A DNA stretch of 64,000 nucleotides from Sclerotinia nivalis (GCA_029531795.1 JAPEIS010000015.1:1426001-1490000); one strand, 5' to 3'; positions 1 to 13,780 are shown, counted from the first letter of the stretch. The notes: a model not told the origin generated them from the sequence alone. Numbers and translations: made by a program.

Positions 1-527
1 TTATCATCGTTGTCACTTCCTTCCAGGCCTTTTTTCTTGCTTGTTGAAGAGATTGATGAAGTGGTACCATGGCCTGGATTTGCTTCGGATGCTGATCGAC
101 TAACTGGCGTAGAGAAAGTACCTCTGGTGCCATCGGGAAATGATAACGTCTGTATCTCGACTGACGATAATGCCGTGGTAGGTTTAGACTGCAATGCCGG
201 TCGCATTGGACCTCCTGAGGTTTTTGGACGTTCTGCGACTTGAGACAATGAAGGTCTGGGTGGCAAAGGCGGTCTTCGCTCTTTCGTATCATCATCTGAG
301 ATATCATCTTTGGTTGTGACAACCTCGGGGGCTTCCATGTCGAGAGTCTTCATGAGGTTTTCGGGAACATCATCATTGATACCCTTCGGGGCCTGGGATT
401 CATCTTCACCGGTCATCGCATAAGTCGCAACATCATTGACCGTCGCTTTCGAAGACGGGGATCCCTCATTTGTTGCATGTGCTCGTTCATGGGGAGCTGC
501 ATCCGAGAGGTCAGGAGAAGCTCCCAT
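1..527 (-). CDS. Probable MON1 vacuolar fusion protein, N-terminal part (partial)
   Basis: A minus-strand frame opens at an ATG at 527 and stays open to the window edge, so only about 175 N-terminal residues are visible and the 3' end is missing. The protein is acidic and disordered, with a proline block RPPLPPRP near residue 85 and the stretch [10 protein letters not shown] followed by a [12 protein letters not shown] motif. I recognise this arrangement from the disordered N-termini of fungal Mon1, the subunit of the Mon1-Ccz1 exchange factor for the Rab7 homologue Ypt7 at late endosomes and the vacuole. The longin domains that would prove it lie outside the window. A GTAAGT at about 622 and a CCGCAG just before the ATG suggest an 89-nt intron in the 5' leader. 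It diverges from DOP1, another trafficking gene. It could instead be another disordered fungal protein. Confidence 0.5.
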   Translation of the reverse strand, partial: MGASPDLSDAAPHERAHATNEGSPSSKATVNDVATYAMTGEDESQAPKGINDDVPENLMKTLDMEAPEVVTTKDDISDDDTKERRPPLPPRPSLSQVAERPKTSGGPMRPALQSKPTTALSSVEIQTLSFPDGTRGTFSTPVSRSASEANPGHGTTSSISSTSKKKGLEGSDNDD

Positions 528-890
528 GAGGTCCCTGCGGGGGAAGGGATGTTTTAACTAATGGCAAACTCACAATAATTTTGAAACTTTTTCGTTACAG
601 CACATTCCTTATGCTGTACTTACAATGATGACCTAGCAATTGCAGGAATGCGAGTGAGTTCTCATGGACCTCTTGATATAACAAGGATATTTTAAGGCTG
701 TGGTTTATACACGCGGGGCTGGAGCCACTGAAGAATTAGCGACAACCTGTCAGCCTTGGGACTTTTACCAGCACAACTCAGTTGAAAGAAGCCACGCGTA
801 CGTCATGAATTCATGAATTGAATGCGAACAACAACAATCAAAAGATGCAAATCATCTCTGAATCTATTTTTGTGAAGTGCCACAAGAATC
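528..890. promoter_or_regulatory. Divergent promoter between probable MON1 and DOP1
   Basis: This 363-bp spacer separates two start codons pointing away from each other. It probably contains the 5' leader intron of the minus-strand gene (donor GTAAGT near 622, acceptor CAG just above the ATG). I see no clear TATA box or recognisable operator. Confidence 0.5.
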
Positions 891-3800
891 ATGGCCCTTG
901 AGCCCAGCTCTGGCCGTAAGTCGGTATCTCCTGCGAGCTCAGGAAGAGCATCACCAGTTTCAAGAAAATGGAGGAACCAGTTAGGTGGAGGTAGAGCTCC
1001 CATCCCTTATATTTTATATGGCAGAACTGACTATGTAACAGATGAACCTCCGAATAAAGATAAAGCATTCCGCAGATATGCATCTGGTGTTGATCGTTCA
1101 CTCTCGCTGTTTGACACAGCCTTACAGGAATGGGCGGATTATATTTCTTTTTTGGGGAGGCTATTGAAGGTGTGTGGTCTTAAGAATGTGAATAAAAGGA
1201 ATATACTGAGACAATAATTATAGTCGTTACAAGCACATCCTACCAATATAGCTGCTGTCCCATCTAAAGCAATTGTCGCAAAACGTCTTGCTCAGTGTTT
1301 GAATCCTTCACTACCTTCAGGTGTACACCAAAAAGCTCTTGAAGTTTACGGATATATATTTTCAATGATAGGAACAGAAGAATTGTCTAAAGATTTACCC
1401 CTTTACCTACCGGGGTTATCGACCACTTTGTCATTTGCATCCCTTTCTGTGAGAGGGCCATTTCTTGAACTTCTAGAAAAGCATATACTCAGGGTTGATG
1501 GACGATCACTACGACCAGCTTTAAAAGCGATCATACTTGCTTTGTTGCCTGGTCTTGAGGAGGAAAATAGTGATGAATTTGAACGCACATTGAAATTACT
1601 TGATGGTTTCAAACATGCTGTCAGACCTTCTGGCACTGAAGATTTGGGGCAAAATCACAGTAGTGGGGACGAATATTTTTGGCAATGCTTCTTCCTCGCT
1701 GCAATAACGAGTAATGGTCGTCGATTGGGAGCATTGGCCTATCTCAATCGCAATCTCCCGACACTCGGACAGTCGCCTTCAGAGCAAAGCACTTCGTCAT
1801 CCAATGGGCCTCACAAGGATGATGTGACCACGAATCAATCTCAATTGGCTGAAATTGTTACTTCTCCTGAGCCTGGCTTACTTTTACGATGTTTTGCTGC
1901 TGGCTTAGGTGACGAGCAAATCTTAATTCAGCGTGGATTTTTAGATCTCCTTGTCACTCATTTACCTCTACATTCGAATGTTTTACAACAGCGAGTGAAA
2001 TCAGAAGATCTCGAGCTTCTTGTCACCGCCGCTGCAGGGGTTGTGACTCGACGTGATATGAGTTTGAACCGACGTCTATGGACGTGGCTTTTAGGACCTG
2101 AGCCAGCTGGTCATGATAACGAGAATGGTCCAGAATCACCAACATCACTTACTGGAGATCCTCTTGGGTCACATGCTTCTTCAAGGACACAGTACTTCGA
2201 GAACTATGGTCTTCATCCACTTACGCAAGCTTTACTTAAATTAATACGACGGGAAGCTGTCAACCCTATTGAAAAGGCCCGACCATTCCGAATATGTCTT
2301 TCTTTAATGGACCGATGGGAGATTGGTGGACTTGTCGTTCCGGACATATTCCTATCTGTTGTCACTAGCGTCAGAGGGTACAAGAGTAAGGCAGCGAACA
2401 AAGCCGACTTTGCGGAAGTTCTTCGAAGTGCTAGTGTCTTTTTCGACGGGGTCGAAAGTGGTCTGATTTGGGGTGAAATTGTCGGATTGATTGCACAGGC
2501 ATTGGCTCCTGGAAAGTTATCAACCGAGGAACAGATTGACAAATTGTCCCTCGTTACGTTTATAATCAACCACTTCAATGTACGAGAAGAAGAAATGCTG
2601 CTGATACACGCTCCATTAGCAACCCTGACAATATTAAGTATGCTGGAAGATGCTAAGGAAAGGACGCAGGAGCGCGCAGAAAAGGTCGGCGTCGCAAGTG
2701 AAGTTGAAAAATTAGCCTTAAATCTTGTTATGGATTTAAGTGATCTCATTCCAGAACGAGCCTTTCAACTGCGGCCTCCCACTGGCCAGTCAATGGCCAA
2801 ACATGATGACGACGAACTCAGACACCTCTCGAATACCGAAATAATACGTAATATGAAAACATTCTATGTTCAAGAGCAAGGGAATTTAGATGCATTTCCC
2901 CCACCATTCTCAGCTCGTGATCTAAGCGAATTGCTTGTCCGCGAAAGTGGTAGCATAGCTAACGAGAGTTTGTCAAGTTCAGTGTCAAGTGCTGATACTG
3001 GCGTTAAGACCAGGCTCCTTGTCATGCTACTCGCTAAAGTACCCAAGGTTGGAAGCCTTGATGTCTCGGGACTGCTAAAGTCTATGCAAAGCAAATTGAG
3101 CATACCATCTCAGCTTCCATTCATCGCATTTACGTCTATCATGTCTCTTTGCACGAGTCTTTACTCAAATCATTACATCTCATTGCCACAGCTATCCAGT
3201 CTAGTAGATCCCCTCGTTCGCTTAGCTTGGTCATATCTTTCTGCTACTCATCCGAAATACCATGTCGAGACCGTTCGAAGTCTTTGGCAATTACAGACAA
3301 CCCTCACACTCGATAACCACGATATTGAAGCCTCGATATGTAATTTGATGATAGAGCATGATCTGAATGGCACATATGCGTCTCGAGACGCTGATCATGG
3401 GCGGAGCTTTAGCATTTTGTGGACCCATTCTCTACAAGATAATGCCGGTCACCTTGACCGTAGAAGCTCGAACAATGACATCAAAAATACACCTCGACTT
3501 TCTGGTATTGGCAATTATGAAGTCATGCTTGCGAAACCTCTCTTCCTTTTACTTGATGCGCTTGTTGATGAACGGACACAACTTTTCATGACTGTTAGAA
3601 TTTGGCTGCAAAGTCTCGTTGGTATTGACAGGTATGTATGGTTTGATACCACAGTAGAATTTCGCTGAACTGTACCTTAGGTTATTTCATATTTTTGTCG
3701 CAAAGTTCTCGAGCTATAGTTTTCTTTACACAAAGTTCGAAGATGCTGGGACCATGGCACATCACAACATGCGTATCTATACAGATGAAGATGACCTGGA

Positions 3801-6800
3801 TCAATGTCTGTATCATCTTCAAACACTATCTAATGTATTGCGATGGTCTTCGGATACCACGTGGGCGGCACTTGCTCATAATAGCATCTCTACACACAGA
3901 TCTCATCGCTCTCTATTTCAAATCAGTAAGTTTGGTTCATTATGTATTGGTCCTGTGCTGACAATATTATAGCTGGTCGGGATGAAGAAATTACGCTCTT
4001 GGAATTCTTTCTACATGTGTGCTTGCAAGCAATATCCGGGACCTATGAACCGGAGAACTCGGAACGAAAACCACATATCCATCAGTTCCATCGTACTGCT
4101 CTAACTCTCCTACATCAAATCTTATTGAGCCCATTCTCTCTATCATTAGGCGAGCTGCAGTTGGAGCATGTTTTGATTCAGAGACTAAGCCACTCTTTAA
4201 CTGGACCCGATCCCTTCATTCAGGTTTTGCTCCTCGATGTGGTCTATGCTGCTTTAAAGATTCGACCCGTTATCAACCTCCCACCACCATCGCCTACTCT
4301 CAAAAAGCGCTCTACCACTATGACCTCCACTATAACTCAACATGACAATGCGTCCGTCTCTTCGCTCGGAATTGACCAGGGCGAACACACAGGACCCTTC
4401 TTACCTCCTCCGCCGCCGTCACTGGTGAAGTGCTTGCAGGCAGGGTTTGAGGCCGCTTCGAGTAGGCCGGTTCTGGATAGTTGGGTCAGCTTTTTGACAG
4501 AATGCCTACCATTGTATTCGGAAACAATTTTCCAAATCCTTATACCACTAGTCGGAACTCTCTGCGCACAGATTGAACAAACTTTTACTAATCTTCAAAC
4601 CACATTTAAGGAGCCAGGTATGGTGTCTGAGGGCTTTGCGGCTCCTGAATCCACGTTGATATCTCTGCTCAACGGACTTGAGTTCGTGCTCGCAAAGGGG
4701 CATGACCGATTACTGAAAGATGAGACGAAGGCACCTATTGCTAAAAGTCCCGATCAACCACAAGGATTTTTTGGAAACATGGTCTCCGGTGTCTTCAACT
4801 CGGAGACACCACAAGCAAGAAGCATAACTGCCAATAACCGTCTGACTGTACTGCTCTCGTTTCAAGATGCTGTTCGAATTTGCTTCCTCATTTGGTCTTG
4901 GGGTGGCCAAGATGGAGCTCAGGATAGTGAATCCACTGCCTCCTTCAATTACACCTCTTTGCGCATGCGGAACCGGGCCCGAAGACTTCTTGAACATCTT
5001 TTCACAGCTGAAGCATTAGAATGCTTGGAGACATTGGTTGAAATTGGGAAAAAGTCTTCCAAGGATAACGACCCGCGACCTATTGTTATCTTCAATCTTC
5101 TTCATGTTCTTGACGGCTCAAGACCAAAACATACAATTCCTGCAATTTTCAATGCTATATATAGTAGGACGAACCCAAATGCGCTGGATCCATCAAGAAA
5201 ATCGACTTTGACATCCCCACTGAGCGATACGGACTTGGTGACATTTTTAGTGGAATATGCAAGATCATTAGAGGATGATGCCATGGATGAAATTTGGGTG
5301 GATTGTATGACTTTTCTCAAAGATCTATTGGCAAATCCATTTCCACATCGACAAACGCTCCCTAGTCTTTTGGAATTTGCCGCCATTTTAGGTGTGAAGG
5401 TTGACAATACCAATTTTGGAGAGCAGCGTCGAATGCGAAGAGAATTGGGAGTAAGTACGAATCAATTGTTGATGAGATAAGAACTAACTTAAACCAGGAT
5501 CTATTCCTTCGACTACTTACTGCAATGTTCACTACTAGACCTATGGGATTTTCTGAGAGTGTAGAGAAGCTGACAGACATCGATCAGCGGTCTTCTTCAT
5601 CTCGTCATTCACCAAGGTCTGACGATGTCGTTAGGATTCTAGCATCTATTGCGCCAAATCTACCTAAAGTGCTTGTCGAAAATGATCGAATACTGAATGC
5701 GGCGAATACCATCTCATCGAGTGTCATTGGACCAACATTTAAGTCCAGATCCTTTCCAGATAACGTTTCGAAAAGTACTTTAGAACTACTATATCAGCTT
5801 TCCAGGCTCCCTAATACGCAAAAATCATGGCGAAAAGATCTTGGTGACGCATTCAACGATTCTCGCTTCTTCGCAAATAACATCAATCTCGTTGAAAGTG
5901 ATTGGCTGCCATTACTCAGGCAGTGGACCTTGAGCGACAAAGAACGAATGCCAGAATTGTTATCACGACTAGTCGCGCCTTCCACAGCTGGTATTGTGTT
6001 TGGTGTCGGGGCGACGTCGGCGCGCTTTGAGGCGGACAGAAAATCACAACTCAATCTCCGCCGAATAGCTACCCTAGTTCTAGCCACCATGGACGATAAT
6101 TTTGTGACTGACCTTCCCCTTATTCAAGAGAAGATTGTTGAACTACTTTCCGCAACTACAACATCCTCTCCTTCCTCAACTACTCGCGCAGATATCTATC
6201 TTCTTCTCCGCGCTCTCGTTCTCAAGACCTCGGCTATTCATCTCGCAACCCTCTGGCCCATAATTAACGCCGAACTTCACATTGCCATTTCATCGGTTGT
6301 AGCACCTGATCATAGTACTCCCTCTGACACTTATAATAATTACTCTATCCTACAAGCATGTAAGTTACTGGACACTTTACTCTGCATTGCACCCGACGAT
6401 TTTCAATTACACGAATGGCTTTTCATAACCGACACTATCGATGCCGTCTATCGCCCCTCTTCATTCCGACCCGTTTCTTTGGTCGACGAATTGAGCGAAG
6501 AATTGGGTTTAGCGGCAACCACCAATACAACCGCATTACAAGAATCCTCTTCAGTTGCAGTTTCACAAGCAGGTAAATATTCGATGAGGAGGCCTTTATT
6601 GGGGAGAATGAAAGGTGGATTTGGAATTAATGATGAGGGAACTTGGGAGAGGAAAGATGAATTGGTCGCGAAGGTTTTGAGGCCGTTCTTTAGTCAATTG
6701 AGCATTTTCGCTTTTGAAAGTACGTATGGTATGGGAGCAACGGATTGGGAGGCTTGTAGGCAGGGGTTGTTGAGAGATCTTTTTGATGAGAGGACTATTG

Positions 6801-6814
6801 TTAAGGCGTTGTGA
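891..6814 (+). CDS. DOP1: Dopey family protein DOP1 (DopA)
   Basis: Five exons join in frame: 891-1169, 1224-3631, 3681-3925, 3973-5450, 5498-6814, giving 1908 residues. Introns are 47-54 nt with GTGTGT, GTATGT, GTAAGT and GTAAGT donors. The N-terminus carries the Dopey signature RYASGVDRSLSLFDTALQEW, then KRLAQCLNPSLPSGVHQKAL across the first splice junction, then LRPALKAIILALLPGLEEE. Length and block order fit the fungal family (A. nidulans DopA is also about 1.9 kb of protein). Family knowledge: Dop1 is a large peripheral Golgi/endosome protein that works with the flippase Neo1 and Mon2 in endosome-to-Golgi traffic, and DopA affects development in Aspergillus. The start at 891 is the first ATG in frame and precedes the conserved block by about 40 residues. 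An antisense ORF at 2213-2749 is a shadow. Confidence 0.95.
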
Positions 6815-7639
6815 TAACTGATGGGATGAGAGGAGGTCTGATCAATTCCTGGCAGGGGAAACCTGGTCATAGAAGGGGGCAAGGCTAGAGAAAATGTTTG
6901 ATAGATGAGAATGCTAGATGAGAATTGTGGAGGGTGACGTCACATCTAGGGGCGTTCAGAATTGTTTTGTTTACTGGGAAAGACGAGTTTATGATATGAT
7001 TTGATGAGCGGGTTGGTAGTTGGGTGGTTTTTGATTCAAACAGTTATGTGAGATGCAAAAGAAAAAATACAAAACAATTTCCACATATTCATGCCCTACT
7101 ATAATTCCAAGCATAGTACAACAATATGCTATAGCAGATCTGAATAAATTAGAGCCAGATGTTTGATAATAATAAATACCAGAATCTAATAGAAGTGTCG
7201 GGTGGGAGGAAGAAATGCTCAAAAATTCGTCTCCTTGCGATTTCCCCATTTTTCCAAACAATATCATCAACATTAATACCATCGCCGCGCAACAATACTA
7301 CAATCTCCATACAGCAATAACAAATTACATATACATAAGAACTTTTAGAAAATACGAAAGGAATAACATTTTTTCACACTTACCATTCGTTGGATTCGGA
7401 ATAGCGTTAGCGGATATATCTTAGTGGTGAAGATTGTAAGATATTTGTATAGCAAGAATAGGATAGAATATTTTATATATATATATGTAAGATCACAATA
7501 GAAGGAAAGAAAGCAGTACGTGGATAAATAAGGATTTTTTACGAGATAGTTAGATGGTTAGATGGTTAGGTTATGAGATTTGAGGGATTGAGAGTCTAAG
7601 ATGTTGTTTTTGGTTGGTGGTTGGGGGTTGGTGAGGGAG

Positions 7640-7715
7640 GTTTGATGGTAGGTATATAGATATGTAGGGATGTAGGTATGTAGGTATAGATAGGTAGGTA
7701 TTTATTGGTGGGGAT
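7640..7715. repeat. Degenerate GTAGG/GATAG tract
   Basis: This is an irregular purine/T-rich tract built from GTAGGTAT, ATAGATATGTAGGGATGTAGG and related units, without a strict period. It looks like a decayed microsatellite. Confidence 0.6.
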
Positions 7716-9050
7716 GGGATGGGATAGATATTAGAGCGTGGGAGGGGTAAGTGTTTATATCTCGTTGATGTACTTTATCGCAGCTAGATTTGTCTGAACT
7801 CCTTGAATTGAGATGGGTAGTTAGTAAGATGAAGAAAACGAAGTAAAGAAGTTAGAGGGACCTGGTCTTATTCTTATCACATTATCTCATCTCATCTCAT
7901 CAGCGTCAAGTAAGGACAATTTATGCTATATCTAATGAGAGATCAAATGATATTTGTTTCTGTAAGTGCTCTCAATTTCAAATCTTAACAGCATCGTCAA
8001 CTTGAAGATGGAGAGTGAAAGAGAGAGACTTGGAATGGAATATGGAAGATATGAGCTGTGGGTATTGAGCAATGGAAGGATGTAAATAGTACAAAAGATA
8101 CATAAAATCCCGAGGAAGAAAATTGAAATCTTGCAATACGATCAGGATATCCATGTTCCTCACCAGCGCCAACTATCATAAGACTGTGTCCATTGTGCTT
8201 TGGAGTATAAACGAGTTTAATCATCAGTTTAAAAAACACCAGATAGACACTTCAAAATTAACTACGGGTACGTCATCACTATCACCATACATTCTAACCT
8301 CAAGGAACAATTAACCCCGAACCTCATCATCCATCATAGTCATATCCTTTCGCTAATTGTGCAAGTGATCATATGGACCAATACCCTTTCTAACAAGATT
8401 TGAATGATCAGTCGTTCATCTGGTGTTATTATACACCTGTCTTATCCTAGCCACTGATTTCGATCACTTGCTTGATAGAGCCGAGTTTTGGCTGATGTTG
8501 TTGGTGTTTTGCGTACTAAGTGGATATTGCCGGTTGGAGTGTCGGTCGGAGTGGTTGTATACTTGATTTTTAAGGATGCATAGGATCTTCAATATGGGGG
8601 AGAAATTAATGGGTATGAGGAGTGAGGGAGGGTGGTTAGCCGGAGGGAGTAATTGAGAGTAGGAGAATGATGTAGAAACTGGCTTGGGAGGTTCCTTTTC
8701 AAAGGGAAAGTACTGGAGTAGAACATTCGTGTCGTTTCATGGGCGCCTGCGTATGCGGACGACACAAAGCGGTCATAGTGATGCGAGGATATCCATATGA
8801 AATGTCAATCACGAATCTCATGACCATGACGTCTATGTATTTTCTCATCCATAATCTTATAGCTTCTACGGCAATAACTGAGATTTTACACTATCCATCT
8901 ATATATCTAATAACCATACGAAAAGATATTTCCCAGACTATTGTCCTCTACATATGAAGATGCAAATGCACTCCAGTCATATGTAGTCTGGTCAGCATAA
9001 CACCACTTCACTACCCAACTCCAAAGTTCACATTTCCATCATCTTGGCTG

Positions 9051-9074
9051 CATCCTGTACATCCTGTACATCCA
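9051..9074. repeat. Short tandem repeat, 9-bp unit CATCCTGTA
   Basis: About 2.7 perfect copies of the 9-bp unit lie in otherwise unremarkable intergenic DNA. Confidence 0.7.
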
Positions 9075-11454
9075 GACCAAAATCCCCGGATCCCTCTACG
9101 CGGTACAACATGACACATTGACAACACAACAGCAACACAACAGATACACCACATATGAAAAACGTCATCGTGAATATAATCTATCACCTATTCCACGGCT
9201 TCGTGTTGTATAACATATCATAGTAGCGATATGTAATATGTATGTACTGCATACATATATGTATCTTTACATCATAAGTAAACGTAAAGATTCACAAGGT
9301 GATGTGGATTCACAAACGGAACAGCAGATTCCAGAGAAACCAATACGCAACGACAAAAGATGATCAAAAACGTGGAAATACGCTGATATTTCGAATTTTC
9401 GAGCCATGCCATCCACAAGACCAGCTCCCGCTCCAATTTCCTACACTTCTTCCGAATACTACGATAGCATACCCAGGATATCCATTGATTGAACCATGAC
9501 CTAATTAAGCGCAAGTGAATAAACAAGGCGTTCCAAACCACAAGCGTTCGTGATCGCCACCCGGGAGATTAGGTTGAAACATCCATCTTACTTGCACATT
9601 GACCAGCAGTTTAGCTATTAGTACCTAGGGAGCTACCGTAGCTACGTTACTAGCGCCAGTACCGGGTATCAAACTCTCAAACTCTCAAACTGTGCTCGAG
9701 TGTCCCCGGTCCTGTTTTTTCCAGATTATCACTTGTCAAGGTTATAATTTGCGCTACATACTTCTATTCTAAAGTGCGATTTTGATCCGGGATATAATGT
9801 TTTGGGATGGTGGAGAGTGGAGTGGATTGATATAAATATACGGAGTATTCCCTACCTACCCCTACCAAACACTCCGCCTCGATTAATTTCTCGCCCTGCC
9901 CTGTAGTCCTGCCCTGTAGAATGAAACAAAGAAGGGAAATCCCCAATCTCGTTTATCGTTCTATGTGTTCTTCTCGAAGGTTTCTCGAGGACATCCATCC
10001 CCCGGCCCCATTTTCAATTTACGGAATGGTCTTGGATGTATCCTTGTAGATAGGTAAGGAGATACAATCTCTGGTCTCGGTATACTTTGTACCGTAATTC
10101 GTTATGCTCTATCTAGGTAGACAGTATAGAAAATGCACTATGCCTTGATTCGCATTCAGAGGTTTCGGATATGGTGTTTTTCTGTTTGATAGTATCAAGA
10201 TAAAAGGGGATCGAAGAAATAATCCGTATAGAAAATATCCTTGTAGGGAGTTTTTGTTGTACAAACAGCTACTAGGTATATTCATCTAGCCATAATGACG
10301 TCTATCTATCGCACTCTATCCATCGCACCCTCAAATCATATATATCACCGGGATCGAAAAATCAACTTCTTGGGACCAATCTCCAAAAATACCCACGTAC
10401 AAAAACCTTCCATCAAAAAAAGATAATACCCAAAGGAGATAATAATCCGTCTCCATCCCACGGATTGTCCTTTTTAGGCAATAACCCACCCTTCCAATCA
10501 TTCATCCATCATTCAATCATCCCATTCATTCAACCGACCCCAAGACCCTGAGAAAATTCATAAGGCTTGGCGACTACGTTTCCCCTCCACTTTTCCAAAT
10601 TGATTCGTTAACTTTTGAGTGAGGGAGGGGAGGGCATTCATGTCAAAATTCAAGCCACCTATGTCATGAGTCTCACATTTTACAATCAATGGGTTCCCAT
10701 TGATTCTCCCGTCTGAATGTTTTTGTCGCCTTATCATTTTTAGAGGGGTTTCATTGATAAGGCTGTTTTGAGTGGTTTTTGCTTTGCGTAGGTGATGGGA
10801 TGATGGCGGGTGAGGCGCCAGTATTCGTTTTATCTGTTCTCCAGTTTCTTGATGGTTTGTGTATGAGAAGTTCATAAAGAATTAATCTTCAACATTCAAG
10901 AAAATACCTAGCAGTTTTAATCTATATCTCAAACTCCGATTCCCAGTCCCAAAAAAGTTTTGGAACCGAAATTTATAAAGTATAATCCGATAAAAATATA
11001 CTGCTTGCTCAGTGGAGAATCTTCCCAAGTCGCTTCATCTATCCCAACATCTCAAACCGGTAGTTTCCAATTGTCGGCTCCAGAGTTTCACCCACCCATC
11101 TTATTATCAACCTCGAATTCCACAGGACATTCTATTCTCCTTCTTTTAACTATCGTAACGGGATTAAATTGTACGTGATTTATGTTCTAGACATATTGAT
11201 GCCCATTACCCATCAAGAGCATTCAAGATTCGGTTCCGGATTTTTATTTACCTCTTCCAATTCATTCTTGTCTTTCGGTCAAATTTTATATCGTTACATC
11301 TTGATTGTTGCTATATATAAAATCTGAATCTGTCCGTCTGTCGGTCGGTCTTAACATCAAACGAGGCTTCGTCAGAATCACGGTCCAGAGGTTCGTCTAT
11401 CGTTATTTGTAGGATATGTAAGATGGGATATCATTATCTTGGTATCTTAGCATC

Positions 11455-11491
11455 ATGTATGTATGTATGTATGTATGTATGTATGTATGTA
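11455..11491. repeat. ATGT tetranucleotide microsatellite
   Basis: About nine perfect copies of ATGT, followed by a short interruption and two more copies to about 11501. Confidence 0.95.
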
Positions 11492-11562
11492 GCATGTATG
11501 TAAATTAGATTGAGATAGGTAACTGAAGATTGTCGATCGATGGAGGGTTCACCGTTGTCCAT

Positions 11563-11602
11563 GGTATCTAATACAGATATCTAATACTGGGTATTAGATA
11601 CC
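11563..11602. repeat. Inverted repeat, GGTATCTAATAC arms
   Basis: The 12-base arm at 11563-11574 has its exact reverse complement at 11591-11602. A second copy of the left arm core, TATCTAATAC at 11578-11587, sits 3 bases from the right arm and makes an alternative 10-bp hairpin with loop TGG. The same right arm can therefore pair with either of two left arms. Confidence 0.85.
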
Positions 11603-12103
11603 CGGATATCTCCTAACTAACATCTCCTAACTAAAATCTACATTGCCGGCCCGATAACGCATTAGCACTGGTAAATACAAATCTTATCTCACAAGTAGAT
11701 TAATCGATGACGAATCGACGAATTGATAATCTATCCTTTTCTTCATACCGTAGTGCTAATGCTAGCTTTGCTGTATCGTGCTAAGTACTTGTTACTCCGT
11801 AAGATTTCTGAAGAAAATTTAAAACCCAAGAAATTCTACTCACCACTATAATTCTGTAACAACGGTGAGAAGGCGGGGCAACCGGTAACAAAAATTATGG
11901 TTAAAGAGCGGTAAAAGTTTAATAAAGTATTTTTGTAAAATTAACTTCTAACTCTATCAATTCCATTGTAAACTTAATTTTTGGTTCTTTCAGAGTTTGA
12001 CACAATCCTTCTCCCTACAACAAATCAATTAAACGAGAATTAGGTATGTGTCTATCTACCCTGCTACTCCTCCCAAACTCCATTTCACTACAGCCTGAAG
12101 TTA

Positions 12104-12122
12104 CTTGCTTGCTTGCTTGCTT
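12104..12122. repeat. CTTG microsatellite
   Basis: Nearly five copies of CTTG. It belongs to a cluster of simple repeats between about 12.1 and 12.25 kb. Confidence 0.9.
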
Positions 12123-12175
12123 CAACGAGGCTGTGTAATATTGCATCCCCTTCCCTCCCCTCACTCCCACAAATC

Positions 12176-12206
12176 CCATCCATCCATCCATCCACCCATC
12201 CATCCA
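12176..12206. repeat. CATC microsatellite
   Basis: A CATC tract with one CACC interruption, followed about 25 bp later by a TCTCC-rich tract. Overlapping minus-strand ORFs rich in GWMDGWMDGW are products of this repeat, not genes. Confidence 0.9.
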
Positions 12207-13147
12207 AGTAAACGAAGATCCAGGGTCCTCTCCTCTCTCCTCTCTCCTCTCCATAGATAATAATTACAGGCCAACCCTCCCTTCCCAGCAACATCCCAAC
12301 ACCCAGTAAAAACCCGCCATACATCTAATATACCTCTAAAGTCCCGGTTTAAAGTGACCCCATGCATATAAAAATGGGGGGTAAGTTATAACTCACAACT
12401 TAATATACGTTTCAGAAGGCGCAGGGTTGCATGCACATTTGCGTCATTGGTGCTGGGATTTTACCTTGTGATTACCTTCTCCAAAGTTCAAAATTCCTTA
12501 CTTACTAGGAGGTACTTACCGCCTTCTTGTGATTGATTTATTTATCCTTACCTACTACGACTTTGTGACTTCCGTCATCAAGTAAGTTACCATCATCAAT
12601 CAATCATTTCACCACTTCGTCACATTCACATTTTCGTATTAGTGGGTTCGACTAGCCGGCTGCGAACTTTATCTTCAAAACTACCTACTTGGGAAGGTTT
12701 TACTAGGTAGGTAATGTAAGCTTTACGCCCAAAAAATAACGGTCGTGGAGTAACGTGATGCATCCATCCCTCATCCCTACAAAACAGAACTTGAAGAGAG
12801 GAGGTGGAGAAGCAATTGACAGATTTATCTACTCCACGGGTAGAATCGTGACGCCGATCGTAGAAATACCAGGAACCTTGTACTCCAAGACGACTGAACT
12901 GAACTGATGAACGGTTGATCATAGAAAGATAAAGTAATGATTTGCACTGTCCACGAATACAATTTAAATTCCCGAGTGAAATGTACGGAGTGTGTACTTA
13001 GGGTAGAGATAGGGTGGGGAGAGGTAGGGTATTACTATTTGCTATTTGCTATTCGGTGAGAGCTTGATTGGGGTAAGCTTTTGGCGTGGGTTTGGCGTTG
13101 GGATTGGCGTCGGTAGGGTTGGGAATGGTGTCGGTAGGGTTGAGCCT

Positions 13148-13252
13148 GAGACTTGAGACTTGAGACTTGAGACTTGAGACTTGAGACTTGAGACTTGAGA
13201 CTTGAGACTTGAGACTTGAGACTTGAGACTTGAGACTTGAGACTTGAGACTT
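13148..13252. repeat. Perfect 7-bp tandem array (GAGACTT), 15 copies
   Basis: Fifteen uninterrupted copies of the 7-base unit GAGACTT span 105 bp. It is preceded at 13080-13140 by imperfect repeats containing TCGGTAGGGTTG. The unit is not a telomere repeat. The perfection of the copies suggests recent expansion. Confidence 0.97.
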
Positions 13253-13780
13253 AAGAACAGATGAGATGAGATATTTGAATCAGGGACTTGGAAGCGGAGC
13301 GCCGTCAGTTCCTAAAATAGAGTTATTCAAAAGAGTTGGACAACGATTGCGCGAGAGATGCGATGATAGTATGATAATGATGGGAGAAGGAGAAAGTGCC
13401 GGATTCAGATTCATATCCCGCTCACTGAACGCATGGTGAGACTCAGATTCAAGTAAGACCTTATGCACTGAATCAATTGTATCGCATTGGTTTTGTCGGA
13501 GCTTTCATCATCCATTTAATGAGATTCCATTCACAATTCATATCGCCACTGGGTGTGACACTACGAAGTAAAAGGCCATTCATTGGTACTTGATTGGTAT
13601 TTGATGGTTCATTCATGATATTACTTTCTATGCTCGTAGTGACTGTACCTATGTATAGACCTTTGAATCCATGCCATGGTCCAACCATGCATCCATCCAT
13701 CCAACCAGCTCAAGCTATATAGCCATCCATCTAAACCCATCCATATCCACCCGCAGTCCATCCATCCATCCATCCTAATT

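Noticed and set aside
2213..2749. 178-codon minus-strand ORF inside DOP1
   Set aside because: It is antisense to a conserved coding exon; its Ser/Arg/Leu-rich composition is what the opposite strand of such an exon gives, and no domain is visible.
12015..12367. Overlapping ORFs rich in GWMDGWMDGW
   Set aside because: They are translations of CATC microsatellites in three frames.
13148..13252. 7-bp array as interstitial telomere sequence
   Set aside because: The unit GAGACTT cannot be converted to TTAGGG by rotation or complement; the nearby GTAGGG motifs and GTAGGGTTAGGG at about 47390 are single and not arrays.
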